Source: Cynocephalus volans
Taxonomy: Eukaryota; Chordata; Mammalia; Dermoptera; Cynocephalidae
DNA length: 64,000 nucleotides
Direction: 5' to 3'
Assembly (NCBI RefSeq): GCF_027409185.1
Contig: NC_084462.1
Coordinates: forward strand, 182,828,071 to 182,892,070
In this document: piece after piece, positions 12,074 through 24,204 of the stretch
Layout of the letters: each line of letters starts with the position of its first letter
Numbering within the stretch: position 1 is the stretch's first letter
Notes under the pieces: generated by a model
The model's database searches: none
Told to the model about the DNA's origin: nothing
The model's input: only the letters and a program-made list of their open reading frames with translations
Position numbers and translations under genes: made by a program

Positions 12074-12243
12074 GGGGCCAGCCCAGGGCTCACTTGGGAG
12101 AGTGTGGTGCTGATAACACCAAGGCCACGGGTTCAGATCCCTATATAGGGATGGCCGGTTAGCTCACTTGGAGAGTGTGGTGCTGACAACACCAAGTCAA
12201 GGGTTAAGATCCCCTTACTGGTCATTTAAGAAAAAAAAAAAAA
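12074..12243 (+). mobile_element. CYN-like SINE dimer, sense
   Basis: Two tRNA-like units in tandem. The left unit runs from 'gggccagcccagggctcac' to 'gatccctatatagggat'. The right unit runs from 'ggccggttagctcacttgg' to 'ccccttactggtcat', with an A-rich tail. The left B-box region (gggttcagatccc) is closer to the tRNA consensus than the right one (gggttaagatccc). Confidence 0.9.
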
Positions 12244-15200
12244 TTTAAAATAGATAAATAAAAATAAATGAATGAGCTGCTGCCACCAAAGGTGATCTCC
12301 AAGGCCATTGTCAGCCATTTGACTGGATGAAGGTGAGTGTCAGAACCTCGTCATCCTGTGTGTGTCTGAGCAGAAAAGTCCCCTCAGCTCAATCCTTTAC
12401 ACCTGAGTTTCAGCAAGGGGTCCCAGAGACCAGGGACATGCACCAAACAGTGTCAAGCACGAGTTTCACAGAAACAACGCAGTGCTGACTCATTCATGCC
12501 CCCGCCTCTGCTAGACACAGTTCCTCGGCCTGTTGCCAGAGGGTGTGACCAAGTGTATGCAGGGAGTGGAAGCAGAAGCGGGCGGCAGGGTTCAGGTGCC
12601 GGGGCACGGACTGTCTTCTAGCTTTCACTCCTCTCATCACATCAGATTTACTGACTGACTTAAAGATCATTTAAAGGTTATCTTCTCTCCAGGTAATGTG
12701 ACACTGGAATACATAGCAACTTCCAGTGATATAATGTCTAACTCTCTTTGCACAGCAATCCTGAAGGAGTTTGAGGGTGACTTTTCACAGTAACCAGCAT
12801 GAAACAAGTGGATCGTCTGGAAGGAAAAGCATTTCTCAGGTGCATGAACTCCAGTGCACATGCGCGCATCATCACACACTGTTAAAGATAAGGAAGACAC
12901 ATTAGCTATCTATGTAGGCATAGGGAGAAGATGCAGTGTGTTTTGTAACCTGTGGGGCTGTTGAATGAACACCCAGGGTGTGCTCTTGATAAAGGACCTT
13001 TTCAAACACAGGGATATCCTGAATTACACTCAAAGATGTTGAAGTCATTCTGTCCCAGAGTTGGTGGCCCGGCATCAAAGACTGCAGGATCACAGAGCAA
13101 GGGGGTTCTGCCCTGCAGCTGGGGCTTGGTGAGCCAGTGCAAGTGTTTGCATTGCTCAAGAACCTTTGCTAACTGTAGCTACTTGCATCACATGTCATAA
13201 CTGACCTCCTTAAAATCCTCAGGGCTCCCAGGGTCAGGCTTTTTGAGGTTTCAAGGAAGAGAAACTTACTCCAGGTAGCACTGGTCGAGAGTGGGGCAGG
13301 TAGCTGTTAGAGCCAGAGTCCTCTGGAAAGAGACTGCGCAGGTCCCTGTGGCTGGGAAAGCCCAAAAGCCCGGTACCTCAATGCCCCAGGTCTCAGTCAG
13401 GGGCCATGAATCTCTGTCCACCTGCAGTGAGCTGCTGCCTTCCCACGGGTGGGCCGGGCCTCGGTCAGTCCTCGTCTGGGGCAGGGCAGGCAGAGAGTTA
13501 AGGGTGCCATGCAGACTTGAGGTCTTCACCCTCCTGGACGTGCAGCCGCTTCAGCATTAGGGTGCCATCTCTGAAGCCAACCTACAGTCGAGCTGAAAGC
13601 AAACACGCACTTTACACTCAGGAAAGCCTCAGTGGTTCTTTGTAAAGTAAAAGTTGTAAAAATAAAGGTGTCTTGAAAGCTCTCAGAAGGGGCAGTGACA
13701 CACAGTGGCAATGTCCTGGGCTAGGGGATGAAGAAGGAGTTTTGGGTGTGTTGAGGTCCTCAGTAAGATGAGGATAAACAGAGCCCCAGCCCGGAGCCCC
13801 CAGCCCCCATGCACACGGCTCCGCTGTTTAGGAATCAGTAGAAAAACACCCGGATCCACATGTCCGTGCAGTCCCTTGTGGTATCCTCAAGATGTTTCTA
13901 CCCGACACAAATTATGCAATAGGTATTATGGACAGTCAGAGTATTTTTAGTAACTGAAGACCTAAATGTCGTTGTAATCTCCGTAACCTATATGTTGTCC
14001 TTTAATAATTTTATTTAATGCCAAAATGTTTAATTTGATTCTTGGTGTTAACTGTGTGGCTAGCTTCTTAAATGTTCTAAGCAAATAACATGAAACAACA
14101 GCACTATTTTTCTCTTTTTTGGGGTTCTTAAACATTTAAGATTAAATGATTGTGGTAAAAGTTTAGGTCACAAATAAATGCAAGTGAATTGTAATTAAAG
14201 TTATTTTGATCCTAAAATTTATAAGCTCGTTTTTTTAAAAATTAGGTTAAGATATTTTTATTTCTCAGCCATATTCACATAAAGTATTTCTGTGGACTTT
14301 TAAATATTTACAAAATAAAGGTTATTTCAATGATGTGATTTATACTGCTTTCCCCACAAAATGTTTGTTTGATAAAATTCTAAATATTTTTAATGCTTCT
14401 GTTTTTTGCATTAAAAGGTAAAATAAAGTTGAGTCTCTTCCTCCTTCTTTGTGTTGGGTGATGTTTTTAGACATTGATTTTTTAACTGTTCATATTCACC
14501 CAAATAAAGGAACCGGGTGGGGCCATCAGAAGTGCAGGGGACTCACCTGGGCTGGCTCAGGTCAGCGACAGTGGGACGTCCTTGTTCTTATATAATATTA
14601 ATCATATATTGGCAAAGTCTGCCCCCAGGCCTTGGCCTCCTCGGTTGTAATAACACACACCTTGCAGAGCCCCTGGCAGGGTTAGAAGTGTGTCAGGTGC
14701 AGCGTCTGGCAGTCACAAGCTCTTCACAGATGCTGGAATTGTAGTGACTAATAATAATGCTTTCCATAGAGACCTCCGCAGGGGCAGGTGGAGACCTGAA
14801 GGCCAGCGCAGTTGTGATCCGAGAGCGGGGCCCTGGAGCTGCAGGAACACAGAGGACCATCTGTGGAGTCCCAGAGGGTCTTTCCTGTTACCCCATCCCC
14901 AACGTACCCACACTCACGCTGCTCTCTGAAGAAAGCGAAATTGTATCAGGGGCGTCCCTGGGCATTAAGTCCTGTGCTTTAATCCTCTGTGCCTCCCAGG
15001 GCAGAGCTTTGAGAGCTGTCTCTGGGGAGGCCTTTACGCTGTTTCCACAGCAGGGAAGCGGCTGGTTCCTGAGCCTGTGTCCCCGGCACTCACGAAGCTC
15101 CCACGCTGGGGGAGGTTCCATCCTCCGGCTTTTCTTTGTTCTATAAACTTGCAAGGAATAGTTTAGACTTCTGATCGATGGGGAAATCACACAACTCCTG

Positions 15201-17439
15201 GGAAACTGTATAACACGGTTTTGTGTTTGCTGATTTTTTGTTTTGCAAGAGCATTGCTTTTTTCTGTTTTTTTTTAAAACAGAAACATAAAAATAGTCAT
15301 ATTCTGCTGACAATTTTTAAAGTAGAATTTAACAGTGCCTCTGGTTAGAAAATTGAAACAGCACAGAAAGGAGTAGACTACCAAGGAATGGCCTTCCTTT
15401 TTAAATAGAATTAATTTTTCCAGAGGGAAGGCTGGGGGTTCCTGTTCAGAAAACCCCGATTGGGGAACCAGTAGAGTTCGGTGTTTCAGTGCCGTGGGCA
15501 CGTTTTCCTACTGTGTGGCCCATTGGGGATTGCTTCAGTCTTGTCAGGTGCCCTTTCAGACTTCCTCATACCTGTCTTATTTTATTTGAAGGTAAGACTT
15601 GTGACACAGGAGGATTATACCCCTTGAGTTTTGTGCCTTCATTCATTTCTAAAGCATTTTCACCGTGTTATGCGTGTTTTTGAACAATCCCCAGGTCAGC
15701 CTTCGCCTTGTACAGCCAAGTAGGAGAGCTGAGCAGAGCAGCCTCGGCCTTGGGGATCCTGGGGCCTGAGAGTCCCCACCTGTTGACTGCAGACCTGGCT
15801 TCTCCCTCGACTGTAGGTTCCAAGCATTCGAAAGGAATAGGAGAGCGGAAGTGGTTAAAAATGTGTCAGCATTCATTCATCCAGCAAATGCTGAGCACTG
15901 CTCTGTGCTGGGCACGGGGCTACAGCGTCCATCGCTTACCGTTGCTCTCTTCAAGCGCTCGCAGACCAGGATTTAAGGTAAAGGAGAAAACTCACATAAT
16001 GAAGATCCCCACCAGAATATTTTATGGAATCAACTGATCTGATTTTCATGTTTATATTCCCAGTTAATCATAGATTTTAATTTTATTTGTAACTCTCAGT
16101 TGCAAAAGCATCTCCACTCAAAATGTACAGCAATGATATCTTAGTGCTAGTAAATAAAAATGTTTCTTTGCTGTGTCGGAAAGGAAATAGCTCCGTGAAC
16201 TTAACAGTCAAATTTTAAGACATGAAATTTCAGGGGACGTACGAACAACTATGTGAGCCCTTCTTGGGCACTGCCACCCTCCCCAGCTTCTGTTTGCTCC
16301 CCGCAGAAGGCACCCAGCGTGCCCTTACCTGGCCTCACATGTCGAGCCTCAGGTGTAGCCTAGGATGCCCTCACAGTGCCCTCCCCCCCAAGCTGGTCAG
16401 CTGGCAAACTCTTGCTTCCTCTAAAACACTTGGCTCCCCAGAAAAACTTTCAAGGGTCTTCCCTAGCAGGATAGGTGTCCTGCTCTGTGCCCCCTTAGTG
16501 GCCTGGACAAGCCTCAGGGATTGTTCTGTAAACGTGTTCTGTATCATGCAACGGTCCTTGTTCATACATCAGCCCTGTCCCCAGCCCACCCCACACCCCA
16601 GCTTTGGTGAGTGACGTCTGTTTTCTGAGAACCTCCCCCTCAGGAAGCTCTTGCTCAGCAAATGAATGCAGAGGCCAGCGAGTGTAAGTGCAGCAAGGAC
16701 AGGCTTTAGCCTGCCTGGCATGTCTGGGGGCCCAGGCCTCCCCATGCTTGCCCATGTTGCTCCTGAGGGGCCAAAGCTGCCACCTCTGCAGAGTTGGGCA
16801 CATGGCCAAGCCCAGCTAGTCAAAGCCAGTCCGGGGCCTTCCTAGAGCCACGAGGAAGAAGGAGCCTGCACTTTCTTCTCGTGGTGTCATGAAGGCAAGG
16901 ATGTAAGCTTGGTGCTTCTGGTGGCAATCCTGCCTGAGGATAAAGTCACCTGTTAAAAGCACAGCTGAGAGACGGAAGGAGCAGGATTCCAGATGGGAGT
17001 GTTGCATGCAGTGCCTGGGCCCCAGAGCAATCTCCAGCTCTCAGTTAAGTATTTGCTTGAATGGGTTTGATTCAAGCTTCTTTTCCCTGCACCCAAGAAG
17101 AAGCCTGACTAGCCCGATTGCCTCATGTAGCCCATGCCCACAGCAGCACCTGAGTCTTCGTCCTGGGTGGTGGATGCGTGCATTTCAGTCCACATCCAGC
17201 TCATTCTGAATCCAAGCAGGCTGGCTGGGCCCATGAGCCAAGCTCTGGGCCTGACCATCAGAGGTATCCCCAGCTGGCCTCAAACCGCCTGAGAGACCCA
17301 CTGGGAGGCAAGTGCCGGTGCTGGGAGTCAAGAGCGAGACAGTCACACAACGGGGAGAAGAGCATGTCCTGGGCGAGCACCCAAGGGCTTTTGATGCTCC
17401 ACGGCATGTGCGGCTGTCTTGATGACTCCTCAGCAGACG
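12244..17439. other. Unique intergenic stretch, no gene recognised
   Basis: About 5.2 kb with no CYN-like SINE and few identifiable repeats. An L2-like fragment appears near 15865-15960. The stretch 13950-14480 is a distinctly A/T-rich island (many TTTAATAATT/TAATTAAAG-type runs) within otherwise GC-rich DNA and does not match a repeat I know. Small open frames overlap on both strands and have no protein signature. Confidence 0.6.
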
Positions 17440-19352
17440 AGGCTTGTCACTTGACAATGAATGTACCACTGTTGTCCAAAATATACAAAGAACTCTTGAG
17501 ACCAAACAATAAGAAAATGAACAACCCAATTAAAAAATGGGCAAAAGATCTGAACAGACACCTCTCCAAAAAGATACAGAGATGTCAAATAGTACATGGA
17601 AAGATACTCAACATCACGTCAGTACGTAAATGCAAACGAGGACAGTGGGAGGTCGCTGCACACCTATCAGAAACAGCAGCAGGTGCCGCCAGGCTGTGTA
17701 GCAGCAGGAGCTCCCGCGCACTGCTGTGGAAGCGCAGGATGGTACGGCGCCTGGAAGACAGTTTGGCAGGTGCTTACAAAACCAAGCATCCTCTTAACGT
17801 GAGCCAGCAGCCACGTTCCTTGGTATTTACGCAAATGAGCTAGAAACCTGTGTGCACACAAGAAACCCGACCCAGATACTTTTTATTTATTTTTATTATT
17901 TTATTTTATTTTATTTTGTCAATATACAATGTGGTTGCTTATTGCGGCCCATTACCAAAACCTCCCTCCCTCCTCCCTCTCCCCCCTCCCACCCAACAAT
18001 GTCCTTTCTATTTGCTTATCGTATCAACTTCAAGGAATTGTAATTGGTATGTCTTCTTCCCCCCGCCCCCGGTATTTTTGTGTGTGTGTGAATTTATTTA
18101 TTTTTAGCTCCCACAAGTAAGTGAGAACATGTGATATTTCTCTTTCTGTGCCTGACTTGTTTCACTTAATATAATTCTCTCAAGGTCCATCCATGTTGTT
18201 GCAAATGGCAGTATTTCATTCGTTTTTATAGCTGAGTAGTATTCCATTGTGTAGATATACCACATTTTCCGTATCCACTCATGTGATGATGGACATTTGG
18301 GCTGGTTCCAACTCTTGGCTATTGTAAAGAGTGCTGCGATGAACATTGGGGAACAGGTATACCTTCGACTTGATGATTTCCATTCCTCTGGGTATATTCC
18401 CAGCAGTGGGATAGCTGGGTCGTATGGTAGATCTATCTGCAATTGTTTGAGGAACCTCCATACCATTTTCCATAGAGGCTGCACCATTTTGCAGTCCCAC
18501 CAACAATGTATGAGAGTTCCTTTTTCTCCGCAACGTCGCCAGCATTTATCATTCAGGGTCTTTTGGATTTTAGCCATCCTAACTGGGGTTAGATGGTATC
18601 TCAGTGTGGTTTTGATTTGCATTTCCCAAATGCTGAGTGATGTTGAGCATTTTTTCATATGTCTGTTGGCCATTTGTATATCTTCCTTAGAGAAATGCCT
18701 GCTTAGCTCTTTTGCCCATTTTTTAATTGGGTTGCCCGACCCAGATACTTAGAGCAGCCTTGTTCACGATTCCCAAAATTTGGAAGCAGCCAAGGTATCA
18801 TTCAGTTCGTGGTACATCCAGACCATGGAATATTATTCAACAGTAAAAAGAAATGAGTCATCGAGCGATAGGAAGACAGAAAGGGACCTTAAATGTGTAT
18901 TGTTAACTGATAGAAGCCAGTCTATAAAGGCTCTGTGCTGTATGATTCCAACCATATGACGTTCTGGAAAAGGCAAAACTATGGTGACAGTAAAACGATC
19001 AGTGGTGGCCAGGGGTATGAGGGGAGGGAGGGATGATCAGGTGGAGCACAGAGGATTTTCAGGGCAGCAGAACTGTTCTGTATGAAACTCTAATGGTGGA
19101 TACGTGTCCTTGTACATTTGGCCAAACCCATAGAATATGCCACACCACAAGTGAACCCTAATATCAGCTGTGGTCTTTGGGTTATTATGACATGTCAATG
19201 TAGGTTCATCAGTTTTAGCACATGTACTCTCTGGTGGGGGAAGTTGATAATGGGGAGGCTGTGGGGGGACAGGGGCTGTACGGGAAACCTCTGTGACTTC
19301 TCGATTTTTCTGTGGATCTAAAACTACTCTAAAAAATAAAGTCTATTTTTAA
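17440..19352 (+). mobile_element. Old L1M 3' half, sense, split by a younger L1
   Basis: Blocks 'caaagaactcttgagacc', 'aattaaaaaatgggcaaaag', 'tggaatattattcaacag' and the terminal 'actctaaaaaataaagtc' are distal ORF2 and 3' UTR of an old L1. The copy stops at about 17865 and continues at 18751, with a young antisense L1 between. Reading frames are broken. Confidence 0.85.
17882..18734 (-). mobile_element. Young 5'-truncated L1 3' end, antisense
   Basis: Read on the minus strand, the copy enters ORF2 in frame at 18734 and stays open to a stop at 18104. It encodes roughly the last 210 residues of the L1 ORF2 protein, including the Cys-rich C-terminal region ([39 protein letters not shown]). 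A 3' UTR of about 220 bp follows, with a G-rich purine tract and an A/T-rich tail. A perfect 16-bp target-site duplication (17866-17881 and 18735-18750) flanks it. The intact frame marks it as much younger than its host L1M. The 5' truncation removes the endonuclease and reverse transcriptase, so it is not autonomous. Confidence 0.93.
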
Positions 19353-20534
19353 AAAATGGATATGCCTTCCTTTTCAGCTTCCTGGACTAGAGGCTGCTGG
19401 CCGTCGGGTATGTCCTCTGCCAGGGGCCCCTCCTGCACCCCTCCTGCCCCGGGGCCTGGGGCAGCAGTCTGCCCTTGCTCTCCAGAGTCTTCCAGTTCTT
19501 CCCCACTCACCTGCAGACCTGTGGGGCTTCCCCAGTCTAAGCAAACAAGAAAACACCCCTTCCTGGATCCTGCCAGCCCTCTACCTTCTAATCTTGGAAG
19601 CCACACTGGCCCCTGCACCTCTTCCCCTCCCAGCTCTGCACAGGCCCTTTCTCAACTCCTGGGGGGCGCTGCCTAGGGCCGCCCCCTCTCACCCCTTTTC
19701 TTTCTGCTGTTGCTGATTGCAAACAAACAAATTGCTTTTTCTCTTAATGGTCACTAATTGGGCATCTGGCGTGCCAGTCCATGCTGTACAGTACACACTA
19801 GTTCACACTTTACGGACAATGCGGCTGTAGCTCACGGCAGGTCACAGTAGGAGAGGACCCAGGCCTGCAGCACCTCTGTCAGCCATGCATTGCCTGGAGT
19901 CAGGCGGCAGCCAGCTCCTGTCCTGATCTTGATGGCCCTGGGGGCTGCGCCAGCCTTGTCCTGGACAGCTAGACCCCAATCCCATTGGCACCTCCTGTGT
20001 TTGCCTCCTGAGAAGTCTCCACATCACTCCCCAGCCCAGAAGCCTGCAGGGCCTGCCAGCCTCCCCAGCCCGCCCATGCTCTGCCAGCTGCAGAAATCGG
20101 TGCGAGTGTAAACTCCTGCTCAGTGCTCACGGCCGCATGCAGCAGCGTGTAGGGGATCAGCACGCAGGCAGCCCTCCTTCCTGCCGTCCCTAAACACGCA
20201 GCGAGGGGCTTCCCTGTGGCATTCGCCCCCCCCAGCGGTGTGCACTCGGTGCCCAGCACCCACCTCCCTCAGGACCTTCAGCAGTGAGGCCTGCTGGGGA
20301 GGACTCGGGACCTGCCTCATGGCTGTCCGGGTTCTAGGCTGTCACAGCCGGTGGGAGGGTCAGGCGCCTGGTGGAGCAGCAAAAGGTGCCTCAAAAGAGG
20401 AGGGGAGATGGCGGTGGGGGGCAGTGGCCTTGTTGTCCCTCTCAGGACCTCCGTGGAGGAAGCGCGCTGTCCGCCAGCTCCTCCACCCCACCTGGCACTT
20501 TCTTTCCTGCCCCAGAGGCCAACGGAATGCAGAC
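19353..20534. other. Unique GC-rich intergenic stretch
   Basis: No gene or named repeat is seen. The sequence is C/T-rich at 19370-19700, which gives overlapping open frames on both strands with low-complexity Pro/Ser/Arg-rich translations and no family similarity. Confidence 0.5.
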
Positions 20535-20588
20535 GGTGTGCATGTGTGCATGCGTGTGTGCATGCGTGTGTGCATGTGTGTGCGTGCA
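20535..20588 (+). repeat. TG/CATG-type microsatellite
   Basis: Imperfect tandem repetition of gcatgtgtgt/gcatgcgtgt units, giving alternating Cys/Val/His-Ala/Thr translations in several frames. It abuts the antisense L1M that starts near 20587. Confidence 0.85.
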
Positions 20589-20940
20589 GTAAAATACACA
20601 TAATGTGAAATGGGTTGTTGTGACCATTTTCAGGTGTGTAGTCCAGGGGCATTGAGCCCATTCACGTGGCTGTGTAGCCATTGCCAACATCCATCTGCAG
20701 AACTTTTTATCTTCCCAAACTGAAACTCTGCCCCCATTAAACACCAGCCCCCCATTCCCCTCCCCAGCCCCTGGCACACAGCCCCGCCCCCACCCCATCC
20801 TACCTTCTGTCTCCAGCAACTTGACTACTCCAGCGACCTCGTGTTAGTGGACTCATGCGGCACTCGTTCTGTTGGGACTGGCTCGTGTCACTCGGCGTGA
20901 ATCCACAGGTCTGTCCGTGCCGTAGCAAGTGAAGACTTGC
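20587..20940 (-). repeat. Old L1M 3' UTR fragment, antisense
   Basis: The block order 'agtaaaatacacataatgtg', 'ccattttcaggtgtgtag', 'catccatctgcagaac', 'cccattaaacaccag', 'cttctgtctccagcaac' is the reverse complement of the L1M 3' region, as also seen at 25195 and 47195. Confidence 0.75.
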
Positions 20941-22664
20941 TTGTTTGCAGACAGATCCGTGAGTTCCCAGTTTCAGCTTTGTGGCCGCAGCCTGAGCCCT
21001 CTGAGCCTCAGACACTGCGACAGATGGAATAGCGAGCCCTCGCAGCAAAGGCCACGTGAGGGCACCTGCTTGGGGTCCTGTGAGGGAAGACAGCAGGGTC
21101 CTGCTTATTCACTCAGCAGATCCGCATGGCGCCTACTGCCTGCCAGGCCCTGCTGTGGGCCCGGGCATGGCACGGTGAACGAGACAGACCCCGGCCCTGG
21201 TGGCTACCACGCCCTGCCTGCCTCCTCAGGCCCCGTGCTACCCACTTGAGGGGCAGTGTCCCAGACCTCCGTGGTCTTCCAGGAAAGTCATTTCTTTCAT
21301 TTCATGCAGTTGAAAATGAATTAATTAGTCTCCCAGAAGTGTTCAGGCTGCTTCAAGCTGCATTTTGAGCTACTTGGCTGTTGACTGGCAGTGACCATAG
21401 TCTCCAATTTGTCCTGGGTCAGTCCCGGTGGACAAGCACAGGAAGAGCTGTTGGAGGAAGGTGAGAGGGACGGACGAGGGGAGTGGGTGGCCAGAGGGGC
21501 TTTCCGTCCAGGTATTTGGAGGTCATGAGCTCCTCTGGGCTGCCCTGGCTGATGGCACTCCCCTCCCGCCCACAGCACACACTGTGCCCAACGCTTGAGT
21601 TTGCTGTTAAAACAATCCGCAGTTTGGTGCAGGGTGGAAAGACTGACACAAGGAAACCCAGAGAAGAGCTGTTTGTGTCCCCCCACACCTGGCCAGCCCT
21701 GGGCTAAGGAGAAAAAGGAGGCAGGGTTTTGGCCTTGGTGGTTGGGATGTCAGCACAAACTCTGGCCTGGTGAGGACACGGCAGGATGCCTGGTGGGGCC
21801 ACCTGCACAGACCCACCCCCACGCTGTGACCAGGCCTTGCTTCCAGATAGAAATTGAGACCTCCTGGCAACAGTGGTCCTGCAGCATCTGGCTGCAGACT
21901 CCAGAATCTGACCATGTGGTCCTGGAGACACGAGTCCCAGCGGTCACTGGGGGACATGCGGCAGAGTGTTGTCTCACGGCCCCTCCATGGGCACCTGGCT
22001 CAGCCCCTCCATGGGCACCTGGCTCAGCTAGCACATGCCCCTGTGCCTGGGCTGCATCCAGCTGTAGTTTTGAATCAGGCTGTGCTCCGGTTGGCTCAGC
22101 TGGGTCGTGGGCTCCCCTGGTACGGGGGGCGGAGGGCCGCTATCACATGCTGGTGGGGAAGATGTAGGCTATGTCACCTCTGCAGGCGCTAGGGGACCAT
22201 CAGTGAGCACAATGGGCAGAAAACCTTCGGTGAAGGGGGCCAGACAACATACACAATGAAGACATAAATTATGTGACTTGTTCAAGATGCTGAGGATAAA
22301 TACCAGTGGGCCTAGAGAGTTTGGGGACAAGCAGATGATGAGGAAGCCAGATCCAAGCAGGGGCATCCCAGACCGAGGACACCATGACAAAGGCCATGGG
22401 ACCCCAGTATATCCAGCAGGTCCACAGCCAAAGGCACTCAGTGTGGTGGCAGCCGTGGCCTGGGAGAGCAAGAGTGGGATGCGATGGGTCTAGGTGGCAA
22501 TGAGCAGGTGGTTGGGCCTGGTTTTCACCCCGAGTGCACTGGGGAGCCCTGAAGGTCTGAGCCGGGGGCAGCCGCCACCTGATCACTCTAGGGGAAGGGG
22601 ACAAAACAGGAGCCCCATGGGGTGGCAGGGATGGTGTCACATCGGGCTGGGCTGTCTCATAAGA
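20941..22664. other. Intergenic stretch, mostly unique
   Basis: An L2-like block ('tattcactcagcagatccgc' to 'gaacgagacagaccccgg') is seen at about 21105-21205. A short direct repeat of 'cccctccatgggcacctggctcag' type occurs at about 21980-22028. Otherwise I recognise nothing. Open frames here are overlapping and unsupported. Confidence 0.5.
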
Positions 22665-22803
22665 TTGTCACTAGCCCTCAGTCCCTCAGTCACATGAGCC
22701 ACCTCTCAAGTGCTCACTAGCCACATGTGGCAGGCGGCCACCATATGAGACATCACAGATGAAGGGCATTTCCACTGTCACAGAGCTCCTGTGGCCAGCA
22801 CTG
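22665..22803 (+). mobile_element. hAT-Charlie-type DNA transposon fragment, sense
   Basis: The blocks 'ctcaagtgctcactagccac', 'atgtggcaggcggccaccat' and the terminal 'ggccagcactg' match the 3' half of the non-autonomous hAT family whose ends read CAGTGCTGTCCAATAGAA. The exact family name is uncertain. Confidence 0.6.
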
Positions 22804-23149
22804 GTCTAGGAGGTGCCGGAGGAATGTTCTTACTTCAGCAGCCAGTGGCCATTTTAGTTTGTGTGGCCTCCATGTGAGAAAGGCTCTGGTGGGCACAGGG
22901 GATGCAGAGCCAGGGACACTGGACCCAGGCTGGGAGTGGGGCCTGGGGTGGAGCAGGATGGGGCTGGTAGTCCAGGAGGGAAGTGAGAGGCTGTGGCCAC
23001 AGCTGGACAGGTGGGACCCTGGGGAGGGTCAGTGTAGCAGGGAAGGCCCATATCCGACCGAGAGGGGACACCCAGATATTCCCGAGCCAGGCGCAGCCAC
23101 TGTGGCTGTTGCCAGGACATCTGGTGAGAAGGATGCTATTGTCCATACT

Positions 23150-23830
23150 TTGGCCACTGGCCACCTGAGATGTGGCCCGTCCCAAGTGCCGCAACTGTGA
23201 ACCACACACCAGATTCTGTGAAGTCTCAGAGGACAGGAATGCCAGCTGTCTCACTCCTAGTTTCTTGTACTGGTTACATGTTGAAACGATTACTATTTTC
23301 GATATATTGGGCTCAGGAGAATATATTATTAGCTTTAGAAAGGAAGGAAGATCTGGCACATGCCACAACATGGATGAGCCTTGGGGACCTCATGCTAAGT
23401 GAAACAGGCCAGTCATGGAGGACAAGTACTGCATGATCCCCCTCATATGAGCTTCCTAGAGGAGTCAAGTTCACGGAGACAGAGCATAGAATAGAGGATG
23501 CCAGGAACTGGGGGGTGGGGGGAATGCGGAGTTGTCCGAGGGGTCTAGAGTTTGAGTTTTGCAAGATGACAAAGTTCTGTGGTGATGGTAGCATGACAAT
23601 GACAATGTACTTAATGTCGCTGAACTGCACACTCACAGTGGTGAAAATGGTAAATTTTGTTATCTGTATTTTGTCACAATTTAAAAAAATTTTAATAATT
23701 CAGGTAAAATTTGCTGAAGAAACAAACAAAAAATACATATAAAATTAATTTCACCTGCTGCCTCTTCCTTTTTTTGTTGCGGCTCCCAGACAATTGTAAG
23801 GGACACTGTGGCTCCCGCTGTGTCTGCAGC
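23150..23830 (-). mobile_element. hAT-Charlie-type transposon, antisense, interrupted
   Basis: 23150-23345 reads as the reverse complement of the same hAT family ('caagtgccgcaactgtgaac', 'cacaccagattctgtgaag', 'gttacatgttgaaacgatta'). It resumes at about 23733 ('ataaaattaatttcacctg') and runs on toward 'gacactgtggctcc'. The gap is filled by an L1 3' end. This copy faces the one at 22665. Confidence 0.65.
23346..23732 (+). mobile_element. L1M 3' end inserted in the hAT element
   Basis: Sense L1M blocks are present: 'acatggatgagccttgggga', 'aagtgaaacaggccag', 'ggatgccaggaactggggg', 'ctgaactgcacactcac' and 'tttgtcacaattt'. An A-rich tail follows at 23665-23740. It is old, 5'-truncated and non-coding. 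Confidence 0.75.
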
Positions 23831-24204
23831 ACGGAGAAGCCCCTGCAGAGGCCTGGAGCGTGTCAGGCAGGGTGGCTCTGGCCACGAGGGTAGGTGTGAC
23901 CGGCCTCAGTGGCCGGGCTCATGTGCCTGTCCCACAGTTCAGATCAAGGGGCATTTTCCAAACTGGGCGCTTGCCAAGCATGAGAGGTGCCCAGGGCTTG
24001 TCTCCAGGGCCCAGACAGCATCTGCCAGGACAAGTCGGAATAGTCAGCTCCCTTCTCCCTCCCCGTCCACAGGCCCCAGGAGGGATCTGCCCTGAGTGCA
24101 GAGCAGCAGTTTATCCTTCGGACCTTTATCTGCCTCATCGGTGAAGCAGGGACGGTGGCAGTTTGCTTCCTGGACATGAGGCTGGACCAGATGCACTTAA
24201 CCAC

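Noticed and set aside
18104-18673. 189-residue minus-strand open frame that looks like a good gene
   Set aside because: It is the C-terminal end of L1 ORF2 in a 5'-truncated young L1, annotated as a mobile element.
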